Source: Glutamicibacter sp. B1
Lineage (GTDB): Bacteria; Actinomycetota; Actinomycetes; Actinomycetales; Micrococcaceae
Direction of reading: 5' to 3'
Assembly (NCBI RefSeq): GCF_039602135.1
Contig: NZ_CP125942.1
Location: 2,480,001 to 2,544,000 of the forward strand
Length of the DNA: 64,000 bases
Numbering within the stretch: the stretch's first letter is position 1; every line of letters begins with the position of its first letter. The notes beneath the pieces were generated by a model. The model was not told the DNA's origin. It saw nothing but the letters and a program-made list of their open reading frames with translations, and ran no database searches. Made by a program: the position numbers and the translations under genes. This document shows positions 56,390-64,000 of this stretch, in pieces.

Positions 56390-57328
56390 ATGTCATCAAG
56401 CACCGCCACACCCGTCCGCTCTGAACACAGCTATGGTCTCATCCAAGGCACCTCGGCCTACCTCATTTGGGGTTTGCTGCCAGCCTATTTCCTGTTGCTT
56501 CCGAAGATCTCTGCCGTTGAGTTCGTTGCCGTACGCGTTCTTTTCTCTCTGATCTTCTGTTTCATCTTGCTTGCTGCCACCTCACAGATCCGCGCGTTTG
56601 CAGCGATGTTCCGTGATACCAAAACCATGGGACAGTTGGCGTTGGCAAGCATCCTGATCGCCGGCAACTGGGTCTTGTACGCGTTAGCGGTGTTGACCGG
56701 GCACGTGCTTGAAGCCTCCCTGGGTTACTTCATTAATCCCATCGTTGCCATTTTGCTCGGTGTCATCGTGCTCAAGGAGAAACTGCGCCCGTTGCAGTGG
56801 GCCGCTGTCGCACTAGCTACTGTCGCAGTGATTGTGCTGACCGTGGGACTAGGACGAGTGCCATGGATTTCATTGGGCTTGGCCTTCTCCTTTGGGTTCT
56901 ACGGACTGGTCAAGAATAAGGTCGGTTCAAAAGGCAGCGCCCTCGGTGCGTTGACCATTGAGACCCTTTGGTTGACTCCGCTGGCGATTATCTACCTCAT
57001 TTGGCTCTCGCAGACCACCGGATCCACCCTATTCAATAGCAATTGGGCTGGCATCCTGTTGCTGGCTTCCAGTGGCATTATCACCGCTGTCCCACTCTTG
57101 CTCTTTGGCGGTGCGGCCCGTCGCCTGCCATTGAGCACCGTCGGTTCCTTACAGTTCATCGCTCCCCTGCTCCAGTTCATCCTTGGGATCCTAGTCTTTG
57201 GCGAGCACATGCCCTTTGAACGTTGGGTGGGCTTCATCTTGGTCTGGATCGCGGTGATCTTTGTCCTGATTGACATGCTTCGCGCTCCCAGGGCAGGACG
57301 TATTCCGGAGCCGAAAAAAGTTGGTTAG
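56390..57328 (+). CDS. rarD: RarD-type EamA transporter
   Basis: 312 residues, ten predicted helices. GTSAYLIWGLLPAYFLLLPKI and ASLGYFINPIVAILLGV are diagnostic of the RarD (drug/metabolite transporter superfamily) subgroup. Substrate unknown. Start ATG 56390 has a TACATT four bases upstream, and no ribosome-binding site. Strong terminator follows, shared with gabT. Confidence 0.9.
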   Translation: MSSSTATPVRSEHSYGLIQGTSAYLIWGLLPAYFLLLPKISAVEFVAVRVLFSLIFCFILLAATSQIRAFAAMFRDTKTMGQLALASILIAGNWVLYALAVLTGHVLEASLGYFINPIVAILLGVIVLKEKLRPLQWAAVALATVAVIVLTVGLGRVPWISLGLAFSFGFYGLVKNKVGSKGSALGALTIETLWLTPLAIIYLIWLSQTTGSTLFNSNWAGILLLASSGIITAVPLLLFGGAARRLPLSTVGSLQFIAPLLQFILGILVFGEHMPFERWVGFILVWIAVIFVLIDMLRAPRAGRIPEPKKVG

Positions 57329-57357
57329 TGACCTCGAAGAGGTCAGGCATTAACGAG

Positions 57358-57402
57358 TAAAGCTTCGGTTTCTCACTGAATCAGTGAGAAACCGAAGCTT
57401 TA
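57358..57402. terminator. Bidirectional terminator rarD/gabT
   Basis: Perfect 22-bp inverted repeat (TAAAGCTTCGGTTTCTCACTGA arm) with a single-base loop. Confidence 0.93.
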
Positions 57403-57429
57403 CTTATTCTGGGGATCAGGGCCTAGATA

Positions 57430-58773
57430 CTAGGCAGCCAGCTTGCGGATGGCAGATTCGAGAACGTCGAATGCATCGTTGAGCAGCTCGTCGCCGATGA
57501 CCAATGGTGGCAGCAGGCGAATAACGTTGCCGTAGGTACCGCAGGTCAGGATGACAACACCCTGAGCCAAGCATTCGGCAGCGATAGCCTTGGTCAGATC
57601 AGCATCTGGCTCCTTGCCGCCAGCTTTGACGAACTCAAGGGCAATCATGGCACCGCGGCCACGAACTTCACCGATGGCTGGGAAAGCGGACTGCAACGCG
57701 GTGAAACGAGCGAAGAACTTCTCTTCGATCTCGCGGGCACGAGCTGGCAGATCCTGCTCTTCCATGAACTTGATGGTTTCCAAGGCAGCAGCAACAGCCA
57801 CTGGGTTACCACCGTAGGTGCCACCCAGGCCGCCACCGTGTACCGAGTCCAGCAGCTCTGCACGGCCGACGATGCCCGACAGTGGCATACCACCGGCGAT
57901 GCCCTTAGCGACGGTGATGATATCTGGTTCGATCTGTTCGATGTCCGAAGCGAACCATGCACCGGAACGTGCGAAGCCGGCCTGAACTTCGTCAGCAACG
58001 AAGACAATGCCGTTTTCCTTGGCCCATTCGGCGATGCGTGGCAGGAAGCCGGTGGCAGGAACGATGAAACCGCCCTCGCCCTGAATTGGCTCGATGATGA
58101 TCGCAGCGATCTGATCGCCACCGATCTGCTTCTCCATGGCCAAGATGGCGCGCTCTGCAGCTTCCTTACCGGAGATGTTTGGGTTCTCTTCACGGAATGG
58201 GTAGCTCATTGGCATGCGGTAGATCTCCGGTGCCAGTGGGCCGAAGCCGCGCTTGTATGGGGCTGCCTTAGCGGTCAGACCCATGGTCAGGTTGGTGCGG
58301 CCGTGGTATGCGTGATCGAAGGCCACAACTGCCTGACGGCCGGTGGCAATACGAGCAACCTTGATGGCGTTCTCTACTGCTTCAGAGCCCGAGTTGAAGA
58401 AGACTGCACGCTTCTCAAAGTTACCTGGGGTGATCGAGGCAAGCTTCTCAGCCAGTGCTACGTAGCTCTCGTAAGGAGCAACCATGAAGCAGGTGTGGGT
58501 GAAGCGCTGTGCCTGCTCGGCGACGGCCTTAGCGACTGCTGCGTTGGAGGCACCAACGGTGGTCACTGCAATGCCCGAGCCGAGGTCGATGAGCTGGTTA
58601 CCGTCAACATCGACGATGATGCCGCCGTCAACGTCTGCTGCATAGACTGGCAGGCTGGAAGCTACGCCAGCGGCCACTGCCTTGGCGCGGCGTGCGGCAA
58701 GTTCTTCCGACTTTGGGCCGGGGAATGGCCCGTTGATTTTACGCTTCTGTTCAATGCGGTAGCTAACGTCCAC
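57430..58773 (-). CDS. gabT: 4-aminobutyrate aminotransferase
   Basis: 447-residue class III aminotransferase. The motif IVFVADEVQAGFARSG and the PLP lysine K290 in DIITVAKGIAGGMPLSG are present, and GSGIAVTTVGASN lies near the N-terminus. Transfers the amino group of GABA to 2-oxoglutarate. GTG 58773 follows AAGGACAAGCAG. Three inverted repeats lie between this gene and metS; the PucR regulator and the transporter are close by, fitting a GABA/amino-acid catabolic locus. No gabD in this window. Confidence 0.93.
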   Translation of the reverse strand: MDVSYRIEQKRKINGPFPGPKSEELAARRAKAVAAGVASSLPVYAADVDGGIIVDVDGNQLIDLGSGIAVTTVGASNAAVAKAVAEQAQRFTHTCFMVAPYESYVALAEKLASITPGNFEKRAVFFNSGSEAVENAIKVARIATGRQAVVAFDHAYHGRTNLTMGLTAKAAPYKRGFGPLAPEIYRMPMSYPFREENPNISGKEAAERAILAMEKQIGGDQIAAIIIEPIQGEGGFIVPATGFLPRIAEWAKENGIVFVADEVQAGFARSGAWFASDIEQIEPDIITVAKGIAGGMPLSGIVGRAELLDSVHGGGLGGTYGGNPVAVAAALETIKFMEEQDLPARAREIEEKFFARFTALQSAFPAIGEVRGRGAMIALEFVKAGGKEPDADLTKAIAAECLAQGVVILTCGTYGNVIRLLPPLVIGDELLNDAFDVLESAIRKLAA

Positions 58774-58828
58774 CTGCTTGTCCTTTCATTGATGTTTTAC
58801 GAGCACGCGGCTCGACGTGTTCTTACTA

Positions 58829-58842
58829 GAAGAATATTCTTC
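58829..58842. promoter_or_regulatory. 14-bp palindrome upstream of gabT
   Basis: Perfect palindrome GAAGAATATTCTTC, 56 bp before the gabT start, accompanied by CACGGCCCGTG (58842-58852) and a GAAGTGG/CCACTTC hairpin (58863-58881). A candidate operator for a regulator such as the nearby PucR protein. Confidence 0.5.
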
Positions 58843-58908
58843 ACGGCCCGTGGCCACTACCAGAAGTGGCACAACCACTTCCGGGGTCCGTAGTGCATCT
58901 GCACAGAA

Positions 58909-58952
58909 AAATACCTCCTCGCTCCGGGGCTACCCGAGGCGAGGAGGTATTT
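58909..58952 (-). terminator. metP-metS terminator
   Basis: Perfect 14-bp stem (AAATACCTCCTCGC / GCGAGGAGGTATTT) followed on the minus strand by TTCTG, after the metS stop. Confidence 0.9.
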
Positions 58953-58969
58953 GTAGCTAGGCACCAATA

Positions 58970-59122
58970 TTACAGACTGTTATTTCCTGTAGCGCCAGCG
59001 GTTTCTATAACGTCATCGTCGTCTTTTTCAGGGTGACGCGAGAGGTTGATCAAGGCTAGGACGAGACCGCCCCAGATGGTCAGCATAGAAATGATCATGA
59101 AGACAATAGCAACGCCGCTCAT
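58970..59122 (-). CDS. metS: MetS small subunit of NSS transporter
   Basis: 50 residues: MSGVAIVFMIISMLTIWGGLVLALINL is one transmembrane helix, followed by SRHPEKDDDDVIE, an acidic tail. It matches the tiny MetS subunit needed with MetP in Corynebacterium methionine/alanine uptake. ATG 59122 lies two bases after the metP stop (TAGCCATG), so the two are translationally coupled. Too short to be found by length alone. Confidence 0.88.
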   Translation of the reverse strand: MSGVAIVFMIISMLTIWGGLVLALINLSRHPEKDDDDVIETAGATGNNSL

Positions 59123-59124
59123 GG

Positions 59125-60732
59125 CTAGTATTCCTTTCCGACTGGATCCGGAAGTTCTTCGGCCTCAACGTTCCGCTGATGCTCTTCGAACTCAGGGTCA
59201 TTGATCTTCGAGTTCTTGCTCCACGGAACAAAGGACAGTATCACTGCCCCGACAATGAGGGCACCTGCCATACCCCATCCGAAGACTCCGTTGAACCACA
59301 GTGGGTAGCCAGAGTATGACTCGTTGATCTTCGATTGGACTTCGTTGATCAGCATGTAACCCAACGCTGCTGGGCCGATGCCACCAACCAAGACCTTCCA
59401 ACCAGTACCCAGCTTGATGGAGCTGTGACGGTTCAGGTGCTTGGCCAGCTTCGGCAGCATGCCAAGGCCTGCACCAAAGACGATCACCAATACCAGTGCA
59501 CATGCCAGGATGCCGAACTGGTTGACGAAGGCATCCATAGTGTCCAACAAGTAGAGGCCCGTGGTGGTTGGGAAAAGGATCAATGAAATACACGCCACAG
59601 GAAGCACAACCACCAAGGTGGCCGGGGTACGCTTCCAACCCAGCTTGTCCTGGAACGCCGCCACGATGACCTCGAGGATGGAGATCAACGAAGTCAGACC
59701 AGCGAAGACCAGAGAACCGAAGAATAGTACGCCGATCAATCCGCCCAACGTTGCCTGCGAGACAATGGTTGGGAAAGCGATGAAGGCCAGACCAATACCG
59801 CTGGTGGCCACTTCGTCAACACTTGATCCTGCATTTTGTGCCATGAAGCCCAAGGCAGCGAAGACACCAATACCGGCCAGCAGCTCAAAGCCAGAGTTCG
59901 CGAAGGCTACAACGTAGCCCGAGCCGGTCAGGTCACTCTTACGCTTCATGTAGGAAGAGTAGGTGACCATGATGCCGAAGGCCACGGATAGTGAGAAGAA
60001 GATATGTCCAAAGGCCGCCGCCCACACTGCAGGATTCTGTAGTGCTTCAAAGTTCGGTGTGAAGAAGGCATTCAAGCCATCAATTGCACCAGGCAGGAAG
60101 ACCGACTGAACAACGAGGATCACGAACATCACGATCAGCAGTGGCATGAACACGGCGTTGGCACGGGAAATACCCTTGTTCACACCGGCAACCATGATGA
60201 TCACGGTGATCAGCCAAACAATCAGCATTGGTACGAAGATTCGGCCAACAAAGTCGAAGGAGACGTTGACGTCATCCGAAACCTTGAGGAAGTCCTGCAT
60301 GAAGAAGCCGGAGGCGCCTTCAGGGTTGGACTCCCAAGCCTTGGTGATGGAGAACCAGCAGTACATGGCAGCCCACGCAATGATGGCTGCATAGTAAATA
60401 GCGATGACGAAGCAGATCAGTACCTGCCACCAACCGAGTACCTCAGCCTTGCGGTTAGCACGTCGGTAGGCCAACGGTGCCGAGCCGCGATAGCGATGAC
60501 CGATCGCGTAGTCGAGGAAGAGTAGCGGGATACCTGCGCAAAGAATGGCTACGAGGTACGGGATGAGGAATGCACCGCCACCGTTTTCGTAGGCGACATA
60601 GGGGAAACGCCAAATATTTCCCAGTCCAACAGCTGAACCAACCGCAGAAAGAATGAAGAGCTTTCGTGAATTGAAAGTCTCACGCTTTTCAGATGCGAGT
60701 GGAGCGCCCTGTTTTGAAGATGGAGAGCTCAT
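59125..60732 (-). CDS. metP: Na+-dependent NSS amino-acid transporter
   Basis: 535 residues, about twelve transmembrane helices of the neurotransmitter:sodium symporter family. The first helix AVGSAVGLGNIWRFPYVAYENGG is the sodium/substrate-binding signature. In C. glutamicum MetPS imports methionine and alanine; the same family also moves GABA-like compounds in other bacteria. The proximity of gabT and a PucR regulator leaves the substrate open. Confidence 0.92.
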   Translation of the reverse strand: MSSPSSKQGAPLASEKRETFNSRKLFILSAVGSAVGLGNIWRFPYVAYENGGGAFLIPYLVAILCAGIPLLFLDYAIGHRYRGSAPLAYRRANRKAEVLGWWQVLICFVIAIYYAAIIAWAAMYCWFSITKAWESNPEGASGFFMQDFLKVSDDVNVSFDFVGRIFVPMLIVWLITVIIMVAGVNKGISRANAVFMPLLIVMFVILVVQSVFLPGAIDGLNAFFTPNFEALQNPAVWAAAFGHIFFSLSVAFGIMVTYSSYMKRKSDLTGSGYVVAFANSGFELLAGIGVFAALGFMAQNAGSSVDEVATSGIGLAFIAFPTIVSQATLGGLIGVLFFGSLVFAGLTSLISILEVIVAAFQDKLGWKRTPATLVVVLPVACISLILFPTTTGLYLLDTMDAFVNQFGILACALVLVIVFGAGLGMLPKLAKHLNRHSSIKLGTGWKVLVGGIGPAALGYMLINEVQSKINESYSGYPLWFNGVFGWGMAGALIVGAVILSFVPWSKNSKINDPEFEEHQRNVEAEELPDPVGKEY

Positions 60733-60834
60733 GTGTCTAAGCTACTGCAAAAAGTTCACATTATGGTCAATTTTCGGTAAAGCGTGTCCAGTATTTGAGC
60801 ATTTTGCTGAAATGGGAACTTTCCGTCTGCCAAC

Positions 60835-60840
60835 TAGAAT
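60835..60840 (+). promoter_or_regulatory. -10 element of a leaderless promoter
   Basis: TAGAAT six nt before the ATG of the PucR-family gene. Confidence 0.45.
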
Positions 60841-60846
60841 GGCTCC

Positions 60847-62250
60847 ATGGCAATTAGTTTACGCGGGCTCTTAGAGCATGACGAGCTCGACCTTCGTCCG
60901 ATGACCGAACATGCACATCGCGATGACATGGTTATCACTTGGTCAGCCATTACCGAGCTCCTGGATCCCTCAAAATTCCTTACTGGACGAGAAATCGTAC
61001 TGACTACCGGGGTTCGCCAAAAAACTAAAGCTGCACAACGAGAATTTGTCCGCGTTTTGGCCGCCAATGACGCGGTAGCCCTAGGTTTTGGTACCGGCCT
61101 GGAGCATGCTTCGGTTCCCGAAGCCACCATCACTGCAGCCCGCGAAGTTGGGCTACCGGTCTTTGAGGTCCCCTACCAAATCCCTTTTGCTGCCATCACT
61201 CGACTCATCGCCGAAGCCATGAATGCAGACCACCTTAAGCGGGTGGAAAATCTACTCAAGTCACACCAAAAGCTGGCTCGTTCTTTGCTCTCCTCGGATT
61301 TGGACAGCATGCTCGACGAGCTTTCTCGAATGCTCGGTACCAGCGTCGCCCTGAGTCTTCACGGTGAAGTGATCAGCGGAGACTATGAACCTGAGGGCAC
61401 CTGGCACGAGCTACCGGTAGCCACCGGACTACGGGATAAATGCATCCTGCACCTAGCCGAGCCCTACGTTCATGACCCCGTGGTGGACTACGCGCAATCA
61501 CTGATTGGTCTGGAAATGGCCAACAAATCCCGGCTGCGCGCCTCACAGCGCCAAGCCAATGGGCAGGTTCTCGCCGACCTCGCGGCGGGCACCCTGGTCG
61601 GCGCCGACGCTGCTGGACGACTTGGTGCGCTGGGACTAAATCCGCAACGCGAGCACTCAGTAATTTTGGTGCAGGCTTCTTCCCAAGCCGAGCGCCTACA
61701 GACTCTGCCGCTTCCCGCTGACCTTTCCTCGCAGGTTTCGGCCATCATGGAAGGCCGCTTGGCGGTGATTGTCGCGCACAGCAAAGTTCAGCTGTCCATC
61801 AAACATCTTGATGAGTACCTAGAAGCTGCCGGGATCTCGGCCCGAGTTGGCTACGGTGGCCGTTATTCAAATACCACCGGGATCCGTTGGAGCTACTTCG
61901 AAGCCCTCGAATCTCTGCGCCACGGCGAGCGGATCAATGTCCCAACCAAACTTTCGTTGACCTCTTTGCTCTTGGCAGCCCGTGATGTTCCACTTCAAGA
62001 TCTCGCGGCTGAAGCGCTTGGACCGCTACAGGACTTTGATTCCACCCACGATTCGGATCTGCTTTTAACACTTCGCGAATACCTCAACCGCGATGGTTCG
62101 GTAGGTGCGGTTGCCGAAGCCTTGGGCCTACATCGAAACACGGTGCGCTACCGGATGCAGCAGATTTCCGAGCTCTCGGGCTACGACCCAAATGTGACAA
62201 GCGACCGAGTCCAGCTGTGGATCGCGTTGAGCGCACTTGAGCTTGGCTAA
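60847..62250 (+). CDS. PucR-family transcriptional regulator
   Basis: 467 residues. The N-terminal PucR ligand-binding region includes ITEL..LLDPSKFLTGREIVLTTGV, a GGDEF-like central part (LALAVILV-type) and a C-terminal helix-turn-helix (AVAEALGLHRNTVRYRMQQI, about 425-445). PucR proteins control purine or amino-acid/GABA catabolism. It is divergent from metP, 114 bp apart, and near gabT, so control of those genes is a sensible inference. Confidence 0.92.
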   Translation: MAISLRGLLEHDELDLRPMTEHAHRDDMVITWSAITELLDPSKFLTGREIVLTTGVRQKTKAAQREFVRVLAANDAVALGFGTGLEHASVPEATITAAREVGLPVFEVPYQIPFAAITRLIAEAMNADHLKRVENLLKSHQKLARSLLSSDLDSMLDELSRMLGTSVALSLHGEVISGDYEPEGTWHELPVATGLRDKCILHLAEPYVHDPVVDYAQSLIGLEMANKSRLRASQRQANGQVLADLAAGTLVGADAAGRLGALGLNPQREHSVILVQASSQAERLQTLPLPADLSSQVSAIMEGRLAVIVAHSKVQLSIKHLDEYLEAAGISARVGYGGRYSNTTGIRWSYFEALESLRHGERINVPTKLSLTSLLLAARDVPLQDLAAEALGPLQDFDSTHDSDLLLTLREYLNRDGSVGAVAEALGLHRNTVRYRMQQISELSGYDPNVTSDRVQLWIALSALELG

Positions 62251-62257
62251 TCTCGAA

Positions 62258-62263
62258 TAGGAT
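62258..62263 (+). promoter_or_regulatory. -10 element of a leaderless promoter
   Basis: TAGGAT six nt before the ATG at 62270, with TTGAGC 15 bp upstream; the motif could alternatively act as a weak ribosome-binding site. Confidence 0.35.
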
Positions 62264-62269
62264 TAACCT

Positions 62270-62704
62270 ATGGCTGACATGTTTCTAGAGAAGTTCCGTT
62301 CCTTGGTCCCCAAGTACTTGGATGACCAGTGGAATGAAGCCGACGGGTTAAACAGTGAAGAACTGCGTGAAGCCTTAGCCCAGTCCAAAGTATCCATTCC
62401 CTTCGTACTCGAAGAGTTCTACCTTGCGCTAGGCAACAATGAAGATTTCATGGAGGCCTACCACTACTTCTTTGATCCCGAAGAGCTGGAAATCGAAGAC
62501 GGACACCTACTGTTCCTAGAGGACGAAGAAGAAAAATTCGTCTGGGCTTTCAAGGCCTCGCAAGTGGATGTTCCTGATCCCATCGTTTACCGCCGCAATA
62601 ATGCCAAGGGCACTTGGACCAGCGAAGAAGGCACGTTTAGCGAGTTCACGCTGGACATGTTCGCGTGGGTCTTTGACGAATTGGCAGCCGAACTGGAGGA
62701 CTAG
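62270..62704 (+). CDS. SMI1/KNR4-like acidic protein
   Basis: 144 residues, strongly acidic (many Glu and Asp). SIPFVLEEFYLALGNNEDF and the following FDPEELEIEDGHLLFLEDEEE resemble the SMI1/KNR4 (SUKH) superfamily, a fold used by many toxin-immunity proteins and by housekeeping proteins. No toxin gene lies nearby. Its stop overlaps the start of the HIT gene by one base, so the two are translationally coupled. Confidence 0.7.
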   Translation: MADMFLEKFRSLVPKYLDDQWNEADGLNSEELREALAQSKVSIPFVLEEFYLALGNNEDFMEAYHYFFDPEELEIEDGHLLFLEDEEEKFVWAFKASQVDVPDPIVYRRNNAKGTWTSEEGTFSEFTLDMFAWVFDELAAELED

Positions 62705-63216
62705 TGCTTCACCGCTCCCATCAGCCGGCAGATTACCAATGCCCGTTTTGTGAACTGGTCCAAGGTCTGCCGTTTAGTCAGGATAATCTTTGCGCGCCCA
62801 CTGATCTGATTTATCAGACTGAACTGGTGGCAGCGATTATGGCCTGCGATGGGTTTGGAAACTACGGTGGGCATGCGATGATTATCCCCACTGCTCATTT
62901 GGAAGCACTCTATGATCTTGATGATGCCACCGGGGCAGCGATCATGAAAGAAACCAAACGGGTGGCCCTGGCCATGAAGCTAGCGTGGAACCCGGAAGGC
63001 ACCAGCACACGACAGCATAATGAGCCTGCGGGAAATCAGCATGTATGGCATTACCATCAGCACGTGTTCCCCCGCTATCACGATGACCAGTTGTATCAAC
63101 AGTTACGTCATCGGGTTTCTGTTGAGGACCGGGCGCGGAAGGCGCAAGAGCTACGCCGTGCACTGTTCTCCCCCGAGCACCCAGAACCACTTCAGGCTTC
63201 AGACCTGGTGCGTTAA
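62704..63216 (+). CDS. HIT-family nucleotide hydrolase/transferase
   Basis: 170 residues. The histidine triad is H116, H118, H120 (HVWHYHQHV), and a CPFC zinc pair sits at C13 and C16. It hydrolyses or transfers AMP-type groups from dinucleotides; substrate unknown. Start GTG 62704 overlaps the preceding stop (TAGTG). Follows the SMI1-like gene and ends at a very strong terminator. Confidence 0.92.
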   Translation: MLHRSHQPADYQCPFCELVQGLPFSQDNLCAPTDLIYQTELVAAIMACDGFGNYGGHAMIIPTAHLEALYDLDDATGAAIMKETKRVALAMKLAWNPEGTSTRQHNEPAGNQHVWHYHQHVFPRYHDDQLYQQLRHRVSVEDRARKAQELRRALFSPEHPEPLQASDLVR

Positions 63217-63233
63217 TAGCTTCGTAGCAACGT

Positions 63234-63285
63234 AAAAGGGCAATGTGCGAAGACTTCTATTGAAGTCTTCGCACATTGCCCTTTT
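63234..63285. terminator. Bidirectional terminator
   Basis: Perfect 24-bp inverted repeat (AAAAGGGCAATGTGCGAAGACTTC arm) with a 4-nt loop between the HIT gene and the convergent prenyltransferase. Confidence 0.93.
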
Positions 63286-63308
63286 TGGATATTTCTTTGA
63301 TGCTTCTT

Positions 63309-64000
63309 CTAGGCGTCGCGGGTGACCACGGCGTCAGCGAAGGAAATCAAGGCTTGCTTCACGGTGCCTTCCGGCAACGGAGCTAGCGATTGGATCGCGT
63401 CGTCTGCCCACTGGCGTGCGACCTTCCACGCATCGTGCACAGCAGAGTGCCCACGAACAGCTTCTACGGCCTGGGCTAGCGCTTCATCGGTGGAAAGATC
63501 AGCGTCAACCAATGCAACGGCCCCGGCAGCTTGCTCATCGCCGTTGGCAGCAGCCTGACGCAGTAGCAAGATCGGTAGGGTTGGGACGCCTTCACGCAAA
63601 TCAGTGCCCGGGGTCTTGCCCGAGTCAGCCTTTTCCGAGGCAAGGTCAATCACGTCATCGGCCACTTGGAAGGCCACGCCAACCTTTTCACCGTACTCAC
63701 GCAGCACGTCGATGTATTCTGGTGCGCCACCGAAGCGGGCACCGAAGGCACCGGAGGTGGAGAGCAGGGATGCGGTCTTGTCGCTAATGACCTGCAAGTG
63801 GTGCTCGATCTCATCGTCGCCTTCACGCGGTCCAATGGATTCGTGCAGTTGTCCCAGGCACAGGCGTTCAAAGGTACGCGACTGCCACATCACGGCTTCC
63901 GGACCAAGGTCTGCACCGTATACCGAAGCACGGGCAAAGATCAGGTCACCAGCCAAAATGGCCACTGAGTTGCCCCAGACTTCGTGAGCGGTTGGTGCGC
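63309..64000 (-). CDS. Polyprenyl diphosphate synthase, 5' end outside window
   Basis: About 230 residues of the C-terminal part of a trans-prenyltransferase. The visible N-terminal residues APTAHEVWGNSVAILAGD follow the first aspartate-rich motif, which is beyond the edge. VAFQVADDVIDL contains the second DDxxD motif, and KTPGTDLREGVPTLPILLL is also typical. It elongates isoprenoid chains, probably the menaquinone side chain. The frame is open to the window end with the start outside. Confidence 0.88.
   Translation of the reverse strand, partial: APTAHEVWGNSVAILAGDLIFARASVYGADLGPEAVMWQSRTFERLCLGQLHESIGPREGDDEIEHHLQVISDKTASLLSTSGAFGARFGGAPEYIDVLREYGEKVGVAFQVADDVIDLASEKADSGKTPGTDLREGVPTLPILLLRQAAANGDEQAAGAVALVDADLSTDEALAQAVEAVRGHSAVHDAWKVARQWADDAIQSLAPLPEGTVKQALISFADAVVTRDA

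Overview
The window is a core chromosomal segment of a high-GC Gram-positive bacterium. The actinobacterial signs are a mycothiol synthase (mshD) beside glnR, the tRNA-Trp/secE/nusG/rplK/rplA order, an actinobacterial-type L10 leader, PucR and GlnR-type regulators, and many short-leader promoters (TAnnnT about 6-7 nt before the start codon). Protein sequences resemble Micrococcaceae (Arthrobacter/Glutamicibacter-like). The genus is an inference from memory, not from a search. I see no CRISPR array, insertion sequence, prophage or rRNA gene.

Layout. 1-20020 is almost entirely minus-strand translation and transcription machinery. Read in the transcribed direction it runs tRNA-Trp, secE, nusG, rplK, rplA, (L10 leader) rplJ, rplL, rpoB, rpoC, rpsL, rpsG, fusA, tuf, then the 5' part of an unidentified membrane protein. 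An acyltransferase and a plus-strand ybaK lie between rplL and rpoB. As given, rpoB is broken by an apparent 2-bp insertion near 11820.

20290-31378 holds an aspartate-type aminotransferase, a PspC-centred two-component locus (response regulator, PspC-fused kinase, and a divergent PspC/toastrack-like protein with two small membrane proteins), pfkA, a ygfZ/FABP-like pair, a 39-residue membrane protein, a permease-like protein, glnR and mshD. 31463-43357 holds ppk, a Nudix/histidine-phosphatase fusion, thyA-folA, asd, murB, an MFS transporter, a MaoC hydratase pair and a DUF2797 protein. 43620-47370 holds a small alarmone synthetase, tRNA-Met, two identical divergent tRNA-Thr genes and TPP-riboswitch-controlled thiC. 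47484-57328 holds a DEAD-box helicase, a cystathionine beta-synthase/gamma-synthase pair, an AlkA-like glycosylase, thioredoxin, tRNA-Tyr, yajQ, htpX and rarD. 57430-64000 holds gabT, a two-subunit NSS amino-acid transporter (metP/metS), a PucR regulator, an acidic SMI1/KNR4-like protein, a HIT protein and a truncated polyprenyl diphosphate synthase.

How the parts connect. The two translation/transcription blocks look autoregulated by leaders: the L10 leader ends in an intrinsic attenuator, and there is an intercistronic hairpin between rpsG and fusA. GlnR and MshD link nitrogen control with thiol metabolism, and Ppk, the MutT1-like protein and the alarmone synthetase form a stress-nucleotide/phosphate theme. 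The most unexplained item is a cluster of three consecutive stem-loops at 17000-17111. Their stems differ but they share almost the same C-TTGGGG loop, and they lie between the rplA terminator and the rplJ promoter. I recognise no described family for them. The rest of the window is ordinary core genome with some interesting regulatory architecture.
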